A stretch of DNA of 5,663 nucleotides from Hellea balneolensis (GTDB taxonomy: Bacteria; Pseudomonadota; Alphaproteobacteria; Caulobacterales; Maricaulaceae), in NCBI GenBank assembly GCA_003233025.1, contig QIKS01000156.1, positions 1 through 5,663 on the forward strand, given 5' to 3'. Positions 1-5,663 of the stretch are shown here, in pieces. Numbering within the stretch: position 1 is the stretch's first letter; the number at the start of each line of letters is the position of its first letter. The translations under genes and the position numbers were made by a program. The notes beneath the pieces were generated by a model. That model was not told the origin of the DNA. It searched no databases and worked only from the letters and a program-made list of their open reading frames with translations.

Positions 1-13
1 TTTTATGGATATA

Positions 14-940
14 TCACGCTCTATTTGTCTTATAACTTTTAGCGTCTTCCACCGCTTTCGCCTCGGGCTTATCAAGCTCGTCTTGGGCTTCATCCATCAT
101 ATAAGGGTTGGTTGGCGAACGTTTTTTATAAACGCCGGGCGCCATTTGCTCCGTATCAAACCCGTAATTCACTTTATCCAATTTCTCAGAGCTGCCGAGC
201 ATAAGGTAACCATTGGTCGTGACAAGCTTGCTGAGCGCCCGGTGAATACTGACAAGTGCCGGGGGTGAAAATTGGGAAATTTTCCCCCGAAACATAGCGA
301 TTTGATATGTATCTAGATCCTTACTGTCTGCCAGTAAATTATGGTCTGTAAAGCGGACTTTGGCGCGCAGTTTTTCTTTAACCACCCAATCTTCACCGTC
401 TTTATCGAAATACTCGATCAAATGACGAATGGGCAAACCCCGCTGGACTTCAAAATGGGTAAACCGCCCTTCCCTGGCCTGCTCCAACGCCCATGAAGGA
501 TAATCCACCCCGGTGATCTCCACCTCCATATCTGGAAAAGCATGGGCAAGCCGGTCTACCACAATAGCCGTGCTATAAACTTCCTGACCGCTGGAACATC
601 CATATGATAAAATACGCAAGCGCCCACCCCGGTAGAGAGGGTGTAATATCGGCAATAATTTATCCCCGAGAATTTCAAAACTTTTGCGGTCATTAAAAAA
701 CTGGTTGGCCCGCTCCGTAAGGGCAGAAACAACATGAACAGCCAGGCGGGTTTGCCCGCGCGAGAACAATTCATCAACCATTTGATTTAAATCTTCAAAA
801 CCCTCTTTGCGCGCCAACGCTGACAGGCGGGTTTCAACCAGAAACTTATGATCTTCCCCCAGCTTGACACCGGCAAGCTCTAAGGTCAGGCGCTTAAGAG
901 CCTGATAATAACTGCGTTCTAATGTAAATACATTGCTCAT
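14..940 (-). CDS. cheR: CheR-like protein-glutamate methyltransferase, divergent active site
   Basis: This gene encodes 308 residues with the layout of CheR, the cytoplasmic SAM-dependent enzyme that methylates glutamates on chemoreceptors. An N-terminal helical CheR_N-like part (about 8-75) precedes the methyltransferase fold (about 78-265). Recognisable landmarks are LTERANQFF at 74-82, ILSYGCSSGQEVYS at 110-123 (SAM-binding loop), ITGVD at 142-146, an RGLP...YF block at 167-178, HNLL at 200-203 and GYLMLGSSE at 244-252. Several usual residues are changed: FFR reads FFN (81-83), STGEEPYS reads SSGQEVYS, and CRNVLIYF reads FRGKISQF (217-224). The last 40 or so residues form a charged, low-complexity tail with no NWEXF-type receptor tether. 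The start lies 9 bases after the preceding cheY-like stop, with only a weak GAG-type ribosome site, so the two are probably co-transcribed. The fold assignment is firm. Methylation activity and a receptor substrate are uncertain. Confidence 0.85.
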   Translation of the reverse strand: MSNVFTLERSYYQALKRLTLELAGVKLGEDHKFLVETRLSALARKEGFEDLNQMVDELFSRGQTRLAVHVVSALTERANQFFNDRKSFEILGDKLLPILHPLYRGGRLRILSYGCSSGQEVYSTAIVVDRLAHAFPDMEVEITGVDYPSWALEQAREGRFTHFEVQRGLPIRHLIEYFDKDGEDWVVKEKLRAKVRFTDHNLLADSKDLDTYQIAMFRGKISQFSPPALVSIHRALSKLVTTNGYLMLGSSEKLDKVNYGFDTEQMAPGVYKKRSPTNPYMMDEAQDELDKPEAKAVEDAKSYKTNRA

Positions 941-949
941 TCATACACT

Positions 950-1339
950 CTAAAGCAGTCCCACTTCGGAGAATTTTGATTGTAAAATATCGCTGTCAAA
1001 CGGCTTCATAATGTATTCATCAGCGCCCGCGTCAATTGCTTCAGCGATTTTCATGGCATTGCGCTCCGCTGTACAAAAAACCACGACCGGTGCAGTCCCT
1101 CCCGGTTCCTCTCGCAAGGCTTTTAAAAAAGACAATCCGTCCATGACCGGCATATTCCAATCAAGTAAAATCGCATCCGGCATGGCGGCGCGGCATATTT
1201 CCATAGCCTCTCGGCCATCACCGGCCTCATTGGCGGTAAATTTTAAATCCTTCAATATGCGACTGGCCACCCGGCGGATCATTTTAGAATCATCAACGAT
1301 TAAACATGTCTTGGCAAGCTTTCGCGACTCCTCGACCAT
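950..1339 (-). CDS. CheY-like single-domain response regulator
   Basis: The product is 129 residues, one complete receiver domain with no output domain. All catalytic positions are present: the acidic pair D16-D17, the phospho-acceptor D60 (LLDWNMPVMDG at 58-68), T90 (FCTAE) and K112 (IMKPFD). It should therefore accept phosphate and signal by protein contact. The C-terminal KPFD...KFSEVGLL resembles a group of alphaproteobacterial single-domain regulators, recognised from memory. The open frame extends upstream to 1438, but I chose the ATG at 1337-1339. It has a strong GGGAGG site 5 bases upstream, starts one base after the stop of the preceding gene (TGAGATG), and gives a normal CheY length. 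The neighbouring cheR-like gene, the CheA-like gene and chpT make it a candidate member of a local phosphorelay. Chemotaxis itself is not shown, so no symbol is given. Confidence 0.92.
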   Translation of the reverse strand: MVEESRKLAKTCLIVDDSKMIRRVASRILKDLKFTANEAGDGREAMEICRAAMPDAILLDWNMPVMDGLSFLKALREEPGGTAPVVVFCTAERNAMKIAEAIDAGADEYIMKPFDSDILQSKFSEVGLL

Positions 1340-1340
1340 C

Positions 1341-2381
1341 TCAACCTCCCTTCGCATAAACAAGGGCCGCTTCGTCTTGCCCCCGGTAATTTGCATCTTG
1401 ATTGAGCGGTATTGACAACACAATATTTTGTACGCCATGATCCGTCTGACCTAAGGCGCTTTCATGAAACAGGATATCGCCTCCGGCTGCGTGCAAACTA
1501 GAAATGGCCGTGAAAAAATGTTTGTGATTGGCTTCGTCGCGCTCCAAAGCCCGCCCCGACCAATTGACGCTCACCTTTATCATATTTTGTAACGCCTGCC
1601 CCGTAACCGATATCTGGCTTGCGCTTGGCCTGGAAGCGGATATGCCTTGGGCGACAATATTTAGGCAAAGAATTTCCAAAAACTCTTGCACATGTTTCGC
1701 CAAAGACATCTCTAATGTATCAAAATCCGCCGCATAGGACAGCATAACTTTTTTGCCGCTATGGCGGGCTTCACTTAAGGTTAAATTGGTCACCGGGCGC
1801 ATCAATGTATCAAATTTCACCGTTCTGCGCTCCCCGCCCGCCTCTGACGTTCTTGCCGTTCTTGCCGGTTTTATAGGCTGCATGAGGGTTTTTAAGGCTT
1901 GTTTTCGTCCCTTGTTTTTCACCAAAGACAATAAAGGCGATAAATTTTCCCGCGCTGATTGATGGGCTTGCTGCGCTGTGCGCAGATTAGCATCATTGCT
2001 GATACGTGCAGACACAGGGTTTGCTATATCTGGACTTTCGTCCCGCGCCTCACCTGCCAGCAAAACTTTAAACTCCGGGTCAATCTCGATAAGACCGTCG
2101 CTATAGCTCCCGATTAACCCGGCCAAACTTGCCAATCCCATTTGCAATGCGGCCTTATCATCGCCCGTGCGTGCCAAAATATCTTCACATAAAAGTGCCG
2201 ACCTATAAACGCCGCGCGCCATGACGCCACTGGCAGAGCGCTTGACAGTATCCAGTGCCTGTCCCGTTTGCTTAAGTTGCGGCGGCGCCACAACCGTTTC
2301 GCACTCCACGTCCCAAATGCTTTGCAAAACCTGCATTTGGGCATAGGCCGTTATGACAAAATCTCTTTCAGATACATACAT
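1341..2381 (-). CDS. Unrecognised protein, possibly a degenerate CheA-like (pseudokinase) protein
   Basis: I do not firmly recognise this 346-residue soluble protein, which has no signal peptide or membrane segment. By eye it resembles a shortened CheA. Residues 42-69 (ALDTVKRSAS...CEDIL) fit the Hpt pattern AHTLKGSA...LE, with D44 where the phosphorylated His should be. After a basic linker (about 155-190), residues 195-247 (SEARHSGKKVMLSY...CLNIVAQGI) resemble CheA dimerisation/ATPase sequence RELGKKVEL...LLRNAIDHGI and keep the N-box Asn (N241). Residues 266-326 (IKVSVNWSGRAL...AAGGDIL...IVLSIPL) follow the end of a HATPase fold but lack the DxGxG-type motif. No CheW-like P5 domain is present. 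The gene sits between chpT and the cheY-like gene and is coupled to the latter. It may be a non-catalytic scaffold or regulator. The CDS is secure and the CheA kinship tentative. The start has no clear ribosome site. Confidence 0.8.
   Translation of the reverse strand: MYVSERDFVITAYAQMQVLQSIWDVECETVVAPPQLKQTGQALDTVKRSASGVMARGVYRSALLCEDILARTGDDKAALQMGLASLAGLIGSYSDGLIEIDPEFKVLLAGEARDESPDIANPVSARISNDANLRTAQQAHQSARENLSPLLSLVKNKGRKQALKTLMQPIKPARTARTSEAGGERRTVKFDTLMRPVTNLTLSEARHSGKKVMLSYAADFDTLEMSLAKHVQEFLEILCLNIVAQGISASRPSASQISVTGQALQNMIKVSVNWSGRALERDEANHKHFFTAISSLHAAGGDILFHESALGQTDHGVQNIVLSIPLNQDANYRGQDEAALVYAKGG
1345..1350 (-). promoter_or_regulatory. Strong ribosome-binding site inside the upstream gene, fixing the CheY-like start
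   Basis: GGGAGG on the minus strand lies 5 bases before the ATG at 1337-1339. It is formed by the last sense codons of the upstream gene (encoding Lys-Gly-Gly), followed by TGA and a single G before ATG. This arrangement typically gives translational coupling, and it decides the start against the longer frame. Confidence 0.8.
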
Positions 2382-2405
2382 TGAGTGTAACGCGCTTTTC
2401 TAATC

Positions 2406-2413
2406 ATGGTTAA
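2406..2413 (-). promoter_or_regulatory. TTAACCAT, possible CtrA half-site
   Basis: The minus strand reads TTAACCAT, 25 bases upstream of the start of the CheA-like gene. It matches the half-site form reported for the cell-cycle regulator CtrA. Only two copies of this octamer were found by eye in the window. The other abuts the chpT start. Binding is inferred. Confidence 0.35.
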
Positions 2414-2454
2414 AACAAGATAACCACCAAAGTCTGCGTGAAATTGGTTAAAAC
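2407..2454. repeat. 10-bp direct repeat TGGTTAAAAC plus inverted copy
   Basis: TGGTTAAAAC occurs at 2407-2416 and again at 2445-2454, with starts 38 bases apart. Between them, TAACCA at 2421-2426 is an inverted copy of TGGTTA at 2407-2412, giving a 6-bp stem with an 8-base spacer. Repeated, partly symmetric elements in a short gap between genes are what a multi-site operator would look like. Confidence 0.5.
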
Positions 2455-2504
2455 CGTTTAAAGAAATCCAGCCATTCAGCCAATTATTTAAAATGGCGGT
2501 GTTC

Positions 2505-3164
2505 TTATGAAGAAACGGGGATTTTGCAGACAAAACTAACCGTTTCGTCCTCAATACTGGCAGCAACACGCCCCCCGGCGTCGCGCGCAATCATGCCTGT
2601 GTAGAAAGGCTGGACATTGCGTCCGTCAAAACCGTCATCAGGCGCGCCGCCTGCAAGTGTTTTCACCACGGCTTCCTCCAACCTCGCCTTCGGCCCCGTG
2701 CATGTAATACTGAGAACAATATCGCCGTCTTGTTCACTGGCTTTAAAGACAATATCCCCGCCGCGCGGCACAGTCATAACCGCCAACATAGTCATATTAA
2801 GCAATAATCGCCCCGCTTGTTTTTCCAAACCGTCTTGAGAGATTTGCCAATCCAGCTCCGCTTTACCGTCGCCGTAAACATCAAAAATCAGCCGTTTAAG
2901 CTCACTCGTAGAGATAATACCCGGCGCCGAGCCACCGGCGCCAAAGGCCAGCCGCAAAAACACCAATTTTACATTGGCCTGGCGGGCGCTGAGCTTTATC
3001 AAATCCATTGCATCTTCATGCATGCCGACATTGTCTTCATCGTCGAGCACTTCCAACCCGGTATGCAGCGCCCCGACGGGATTGAGAATATCGTGGCAAA
3101 TCCGTGCGCAGAGAAGCGCGGCCAAATCTGCCGCTGTGAGCTTTGTGATGGTTTCTAGAGACAT
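2505..3164 (-). CDS. chpT: Histidine phosphotransferase ChpT
   Basis: The 219-residue product matches ChpT in length and layout. ChpT is a dimeric cytoplasmic phosphotransferase shaped like a histidine kinase that cannot use ATP. In Caulobacter it passes phosphate from the hybrid kinase CckA to CtrA and CpdR. Residues 10-75 form the helical hairpin with the phospho-accepting H24 in RICHDILNPVGA, followed by the family's DAMDLIKLSARQA and LVFLRLAFGA segments. The C-terminal half (about 85-219) is a HATPase-like fold without ATP-binding boxes. It carries NVQPFYTGMIARDAGG at 183-198, close to the VQPYYTG segment I recall from ChpT proteins. The ATG at 3164 is preceded by AAAGG at 7 bases, partly buried in a stem-loop. 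It lies 70 bases after the ydbL-like gene and 123 bases before the CheA-like gene. cckA, ctrA and cpdR are not in the window. Confidence 0.93.
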   Translation of the reverse strand: MSLETITKLTAADLAALLCARICHDILNPVGALHTGLEVLDDEDNVGMHEDAMDLIKLSARQANVKLVFLRLAFGAGGSAPGIISTSELKRLIFDVYGDGKAELDWQISQDGLEKQAGRLLLNMTMLAVMTVPRGGDIVFKASEQDGDIVLSITCTGPKARLEEAVVKTLAGGAPDDGFDGRNVQPFYTGMIARDAGGRVAASIEDETVSFVCKIPVSS

Positions 3165-3170
3165 GGTTAA
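3163..3170 (-). promoter_or_regulatory. TTAACCAT overlapping the chpT start codon, possible CtrA half-site
   Basis: The minus strand reads TTAACCATG, whose ATG is the chpT initiator. It is the second copy of the octamer found upstream of the CheA-like gene. A CtrA dimer here would sit on the start region, which would fit feedback by the relay's own output. Half-sites this short can arise by chance. Confidence 0.3.
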
Positions 3171-3172
3171 GC

Positions 3173-3197
3173 CTTTGATTCGTGTGTGAAATCAAAG
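3173..3197 (-). promoter_or_regulatory. Stem-loop covering the chpT ribosome-binding site
   Basis: Read on the minus strand, CTTTGATT and AATCAAAG form a perfect 8-bp stem around the 9-base loop TCACACACG. The 3' arm ends in AAAG and is followed by G, so the likely Shine-Dalgarno AAAGG (7 bases before the chpT ATG) is mostly inside the stem. Folding would hide it. The stem is A+T-rich, so only modest stability is expected. It has no following U-tract, so an intrinsic terminator is unlikely. Confidence 0.5.
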
Positions 3198-3234
3198 TAG
3201 CGCGAAATGCCTAAAATTGGAAAACAAATCCGCG

Positions 3235-3627
3235 TTATCCGCCGACAGTGCTCCAAGCCCCGCTTGCGTCCATGGTTTTTGTCCCCGCCAGCGCTTTAGC
3301 TGCAAGTTTTTCGCCCGAAAGGGCTGCCACAACTTCAACAGAAACATTTTGCTGGCGCGCCAATTTAGTATAGGCGGATTTTCTACGAATATTGATCTCA
3401 TTTACTGCCGCCTGAATAGGGGCAGACAGTCCCGCGCCAACAACACCAAGATAGCCGTCAATACGCTCACCCACCAGACCGTCACGCTTGGCTTGATCTA
3501 CAACCGTTTTGGCACTCGCCGTCTGTGCGCTCGCCGCAGGTGTCATAACAGGCGTCAACACGCCAACCAGCAATAAAGACAGAGCCATGGTCAGGGGGGC
3601 GACCATTATTGTTTTCATAAATGTCAT
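3235..3627 (-). CDS. ydbL: YdbL-family (DUF1318) periplasmic protein
   Basis: This 130-residue protein has a typical signal peptide: a short start with K5, a hydrophobic core about 7-29, and a likely cut after ASA at 34. The mature part matches YdbL/DUF1318, with AKRDGLVGERIDGYLGVV at 46-63 and VNEINIRRKSAYTKLARQQNVS at 75-96, followed by LSGEKLAAKA and a C-terminal W. These parallel E. coli YdbL (GRVGETFYGYL, INAERKASYQQLAKQNNVS). In E. coli, YdbL is a periplasmic partner of YnbE and YdbH, thought to control YnbE assembly. The start at 3627 is preferred over the ATG three codons later because AAGGAG lies 6 bases upstream. Only 14 bases separate it from the ynbE-like gene, so the pair is almost certainly co-transcribed. 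Confidence 0.9.
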   Translation of the reverse strand: MTFMKTIMVAPLTMALSLLLVGVLTPVMTPAASAQTASAKTVVDQAKRDGLVGERIDGYLGVVGAGLSAPIQAAVNEINIRRKSAYTKLARQQNVSVEVVAALSGEKLAAKALAGTKTMDASGAWSTVGG

Positions 3628-3633
3628 AGCGCT

Positions 3634-3639
3634 CTCCTT
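3634..3639 (-). promoter_or_regulatory. Ribosome-binding site deciding the ydbL start
   Basis: AAGGAG on the minus strand is separated by 6 bases from the ATG at 3625-3627. It lies in the 14-base gap after the ynbE stop and supports the first ATG rather than the Met at residue 4. Confidence 0.75.
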
Positions 3640-3641
3640 AG

Positions 3642-3851
3642 CTAAAATATATCCGGATTATTCGACAGAAGGTCTTCAACATCCTTGTCAAGACGAACCC
3701 GGATTTCCTGGTCAATTTTAACATTAAGATTAATGACAATCGGCTTGTCAGAGGGAATAACCTCAATCTTATGGGTACATCCCGCCAAAGCCGTGCCAAA
3801 CACCAGCACACCTGCGCTCATCACGCCTCTATATGTTTTTGTCAATTTCAT
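3642..3851 (-). CDS. ynbE: YnbE-family outer-membrane lipoprotein
   Basis: This small lipoprotein has 69 residues. A signal with K2/K5/R8 and a hydrophobic stretch (9-24) ends in the lipobox LAGC, so C25 would be lipidated and become the mature N-terminus. The mature 45 residues are rich in alternating hydrophobic residues (IEVIPSDKPIVINLNVKID), as in YnbE, whose beta-strands extend the groove of YdbH. In E. coli, YnbE sits in the outer membrane and joins YdbH to form a bridge for phospholipids. The gene lies 63 bases after the ydbH stop and 14 before ydbL, the same order as in E. coli, which supports a call that would be weak on sequence alone. Only a weak GTGAG ribosome site precedes the ATG. 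The residue after C25 is Thr, with no inner-membrane retention Asp. Confidence 0.88.
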   Translation of the reverse strand: MKLTKTYRGVMSAGVLVFGTALAGCTHKIEVIPSDKPIVINLNVKIDQEIRVRLDKDVEDLLSNNPDIF

Positions 3852-3914
3852 AAACTCACTTTAACAAATCATAGGTGAACTTGGCATTAATAACCATATT
3901 ATTCAATGTTCAGT

Positions 3915-5663
3915 TTAATTTTCTCTGTAAAGCTGTAAAATCCGCTCCAGGTTTTCCTGGCTACCGACAGAAGATTGCAAATTTCGCGCAATATTTACCA
4001 ACTCCCCCTCAAATGTCATGTTAAATAGAAAGTTCTGGCCGGCAAGCACATCAGGATTATGACCTTCCACCACCAATTGCAGGATAATATCCCCGTCAAG
4101 CGGGCCATTAATCAGGGCGTTTAATTCCTTGTATTTAAAGTTTTCCAAGGCTTCAAACCCGAGACCTGCGCTTTCATTGCTCGCGGCCACGACATCCGTT
4201 CGGGGGGTTTTAAAACGGATGATGCCGCCATTTTCAACGAATAATTTACCGTGGTCGATCTCAACATTAACCCCTTCAATCATGGCCGGTAAATGCCCCG
4301 ACATTTGCCCTGTGACCGAAAATTGTTCATTGCCAAGCCCGGCCATAATGCTCTGTAAACCCACGTTCATTACCTGCACGTCGACCCGGTTTGTCACCGC
4401 GCCGAACTGCCAAACCATCGGGGTGATGGAAATGCTGCCCGCCTCGTTCGGCCCGCCCACAACCGGCCAGACGGCCTCATCAATACGCACACCGCCCGGC
4501 ACGATTTCAAACCGGACACGCCCGTCTTTCAACGGAAAACCCGGATCAAATCCCGACAAGGTAATTTCCTGAACGCCTTCGGTTTTGAGAGGGAAAATTG
4601 AGCTAAATTCCAAATCTGCATTGACGCCGAAGAACGGCCCCGCCAATGTTCCTACATCCAAATTCACCAAATTGGTGCGCCCGCGCGAGCGAAGCGGCTG
4701 ACCGCCGCCAAATTCAAAATCGAACAGAGCCGAAACCTCACCGCGAACATCTGCCAGCTTACCGCGCAATGACGACACTAAATGCTGAGGCTGCAACCCG
4801 CTGGGACTGAAAACAATTTTCGGGATAGAAATCTGTGCATCACCAATGCCGTCACGAGATGTAAATGACAGGGAAATCGGCGTGCTTCTTGCGCCTGGCA
4901 GGCTGGTTGTCGCCGAACCTTCCACCAGCCCCTCTCGCAAATGTGCTGTCCCATGTATCGGCAAAACCGGGATGTCCGCACCGATGAATTGCACCGCACC
5001 GGACGTGTAACTCGCCTTAAAGTCATCGGGATTGCCTTGCAAGGTGAAGTGCATATTTCGGGCTTTAACATTATTGGTTTCGATTTGGGTCGACGGGCTT
5101 TCAAGGCTAAAAACAAAATCCGCATCAAGGCGGCGGACAATTTCCAAATCAATTTTCGAGGAAAATATCCGGGTTCCCGGAGCGGGAAAATCTTGCGATA
5201 AAACCTCCGTGTCTTGCACAGAAATTTGCCAGTTTTGCGGCTCTTGCGACAAATCAGCTCGCGCATTCATCAAAGCGGCGGATATATCCAAATTCTTATC
5301 TTTATCAGGGCTGATGATGTGCCCAGACAAAGCATTAAGCCGGGCGTGCAGCAAGCGCTGTTTTTGCCGTCTGCGGTAAAATTCCCGCCCGTCAGAAAGG
5401 TTAAATTTAAGCTGTCGCCCCTGCCACCCACTGGCACTGGTAAATTCTTCAATCTTTATGGCCCGGCGGGGGGCAAAGCTCATGGTCACATCATCATCCC
5501 GTAAAACCATGTCCAAAACACCAGCCGCGTCAAGCCCACTGGCCCGCCCGCCCGGCAGCGCGCCGCTATAGCCAATCCGCCCCTCCAACCGCAATTGACG
5601 CTGCCCATCTTGGGTGTCATAGCCCATATGGGCGTTAAATTTTGCCAGCGAAAACGGTGGCTC
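3915..5663 (-). CDS. ydbH: YdbH-like AsmA-family intermembrane lipid transport protein (C-terminal part, N-terminus outside the window)
   Basis: The frame is open to the right edge, with 12 sense codons beyond the first internal ATG at 5627, so the gene begins outside the window. The visible 582 residues are the C-terminal part of a protein whose E. coli relative has roughly 880. They are largely amphipathic beta-strand sequence with no membrane segment, as expected of the periplasmic groove of AsmA-like proteins. The N-terminal inner-membrane anchor would lie upstream. The last 250 or so residues carry features of the YdbH 'dicarboxylate transport' domain. These include LTSGFDPGFPLKDGRVRFEI-like sequence, a GGxIRF strand (KLFVENGGIIRFKTP) and the terminal VEGHNPDVLAGQNFLFNMTFEGELVNI. 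YdbH, TamB and YhdP act in phospholipid movement to the outer membrane in E. coli. The old domain name reflects an early guess and is not evidence of dicarboxylate transport. ynbE and ydbL follow directly, which supports the call. Confidence 0.88.
   Translation of the reverse strand, partial: EPPFSLAKFNAHMGYDTQDGQRQLRLEGRIGYSGALPGGRASGLDAAGVLDMVLRDDDVTMSFAPRRAIKIEEFTSASGWQGRQLKFNLSDGREFYRRRQKQRLLHARLNALSGHIISPDKDKNLDISAALMNARADLSQEPQNWQISVQDTEVLSQDFPAPGTRIFSSKIDLEIVRRLDADFVFSLESPSTQIETNNVKARNMHFTLQGNPDDFKASYTSGAVQFIGADIPVLPIHGTAHLREGLVEGSATTSLPGARSTPISLSFTSRDGIGDAQISIPKIVFSPSGLQPQHLVSSLRGKLADVRGEVSALFDFEFGGGQPLRSRGRTNLVNLDVGTLAGPFFGVNADLEFSSIFPLKTEGVQEITLSGFDPGFPLKDGRVRFEIVPGGVRIDEAVWPVVGGPNEAGSISITPMVWQFGAVTNRVDVQVMNVGLQSIMAGLGNEQFSVTGQMSGHLPAMIEGVNVEIDHGKLFVENGGIIRFKTPRTDVVAASNESAGLGFEALENFKYKELNALINGPLDGDIILQLVVEGHNPDVLAGQNFLFNMTFEGELVNIARNLQSSVGSQENLERILQLYREN

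Larger units (their letters stand above)
2382..2504 (-). promoter_or_regulatory. Intergenic region with likely promoter/operator for the CheA-like/CheY/CheR genes
   Basis: This 123-base A+T-rich gap follows the chpT stop. It holds four TTAA tetramers (2410, 2448, 2458, 2488), two of them spaced by 6 bases (2448-2461), and a TTAACCAT. CtrA, a target of ChpT in Caulobacter, binds TTAA-N7-TTAA and TTAACCAT-like half-sites, so CtrA-type control is plausible. A weak hairpin (GCCATT 2471-2476 with AATGGC 2492-2497, 15-base loop) lies just past chpT without a clear U-tract. I see no convincing -35/-10 pair. Confidence 0.4.

Noticed and set aside
1340..1438. Longer start for the CheY-like gene at 1438
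   Set aside because: The extra 33 residues overlap the CheA-like gene, match no receiver sequence, and the ATG at 1339 has a strong ribosome site.
2471..2497. Possible intrinsic terminator after chpT
   Set aside because: The 6-bp stem has a 15-base loop and is followed by TGGATTTCTTT rather than a clean T-run, too weak to call.
2351..2590. Minus-strand open frame spanning the chpT end and the intergenic gap
   Set aside because: It overlaps both neighbouring genes out of frame and has no recognisable sequence. The gap is better explained as regulatory.
3217..3576. Plus-strand open frame of 119 codons opposite ydbL
   Set aside because: It is antisense to a well-supported secreted protein, rich in Arg/Cys/Asn as expected of a shadow frame, and matches no family I know.
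3889..3905. Short inverted repeat AATAA/TTATT between ydbH and ynbE
   Set aside because: Five A/T pairs in an A+T-rich spacer are expected by chance.
4129..4572. Plus-strand open frame of 147 codons opposite ydbH
   Set aside because: It lies wholly antisense to the conserved C-terminal domain of ydbH and shows no domain or ribosome site.

Overview
The window looks like chromosomal DNA of an alphaproteobacterium of moderate G+C. The main evidence is a recognisable ChpT histidine phosphotransferase, a family found in alphaproteobacteria, and a CheY-like regulator ending in a KPFD...KF..VGLL tail that I associate with that class. No rRNA, tRNA, insertion sequence, phage gene or CRISPR array is visible. 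All seven genes lie on the minus strand, so they are transcribed from right to left.

Right part (3235-5663): a three-gene set matching enterobacterial ydbH-ynbE-ydbL. The YdbH-like protein is AsmA-like and inner-membrane anchored, and its N-terminus lies beyond the right edge. A 69-residue YnbE-like lipoprotein and a 130-residue secreted YdbL-like protein follow. In E. coli, YdbH with YnbE forms a bridge across the periplasm that helps move phospholipids to the outer membrane, and YdbL assists.

Middle (2505-3234): chpT follows after a 70-base gap. That gap holds an 8-bp stem-loop whose 3' arm contains most of the likely chpT ribosome-binding site. A TTAACCAT sequence, which resembles a CtrA half-site, runs into the chpT start codon. 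In Caulobacter, ChpT relays phosphate from CckA to the cell-cycle regulators CtrA and CpdR.

Left part (14-2504): a 123-base gap carries a second TTAACCAT and a 10-bp direct repeat. It is followed by three tightly packed genes. The first encodes an unrecognised 346-residue protein that by eye resembles a degenerate CheA: an Hpt-like stretch with Asp in place of the phospho-accepting His, and a CheA-like ATPase fold without the Asp/Gly ATP-lid motif. The second is a fully conserved CheY-like receiver, translationally coupled by TGAGATG. The third is a CheR-like methyltransferase with several altered active-site motifs. No receptor, CheW or CheB is present. The whole suggests a non-canonical phosphorelay or chemosensory-derived module next to ChpT. 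Its function is inferred, not shown.
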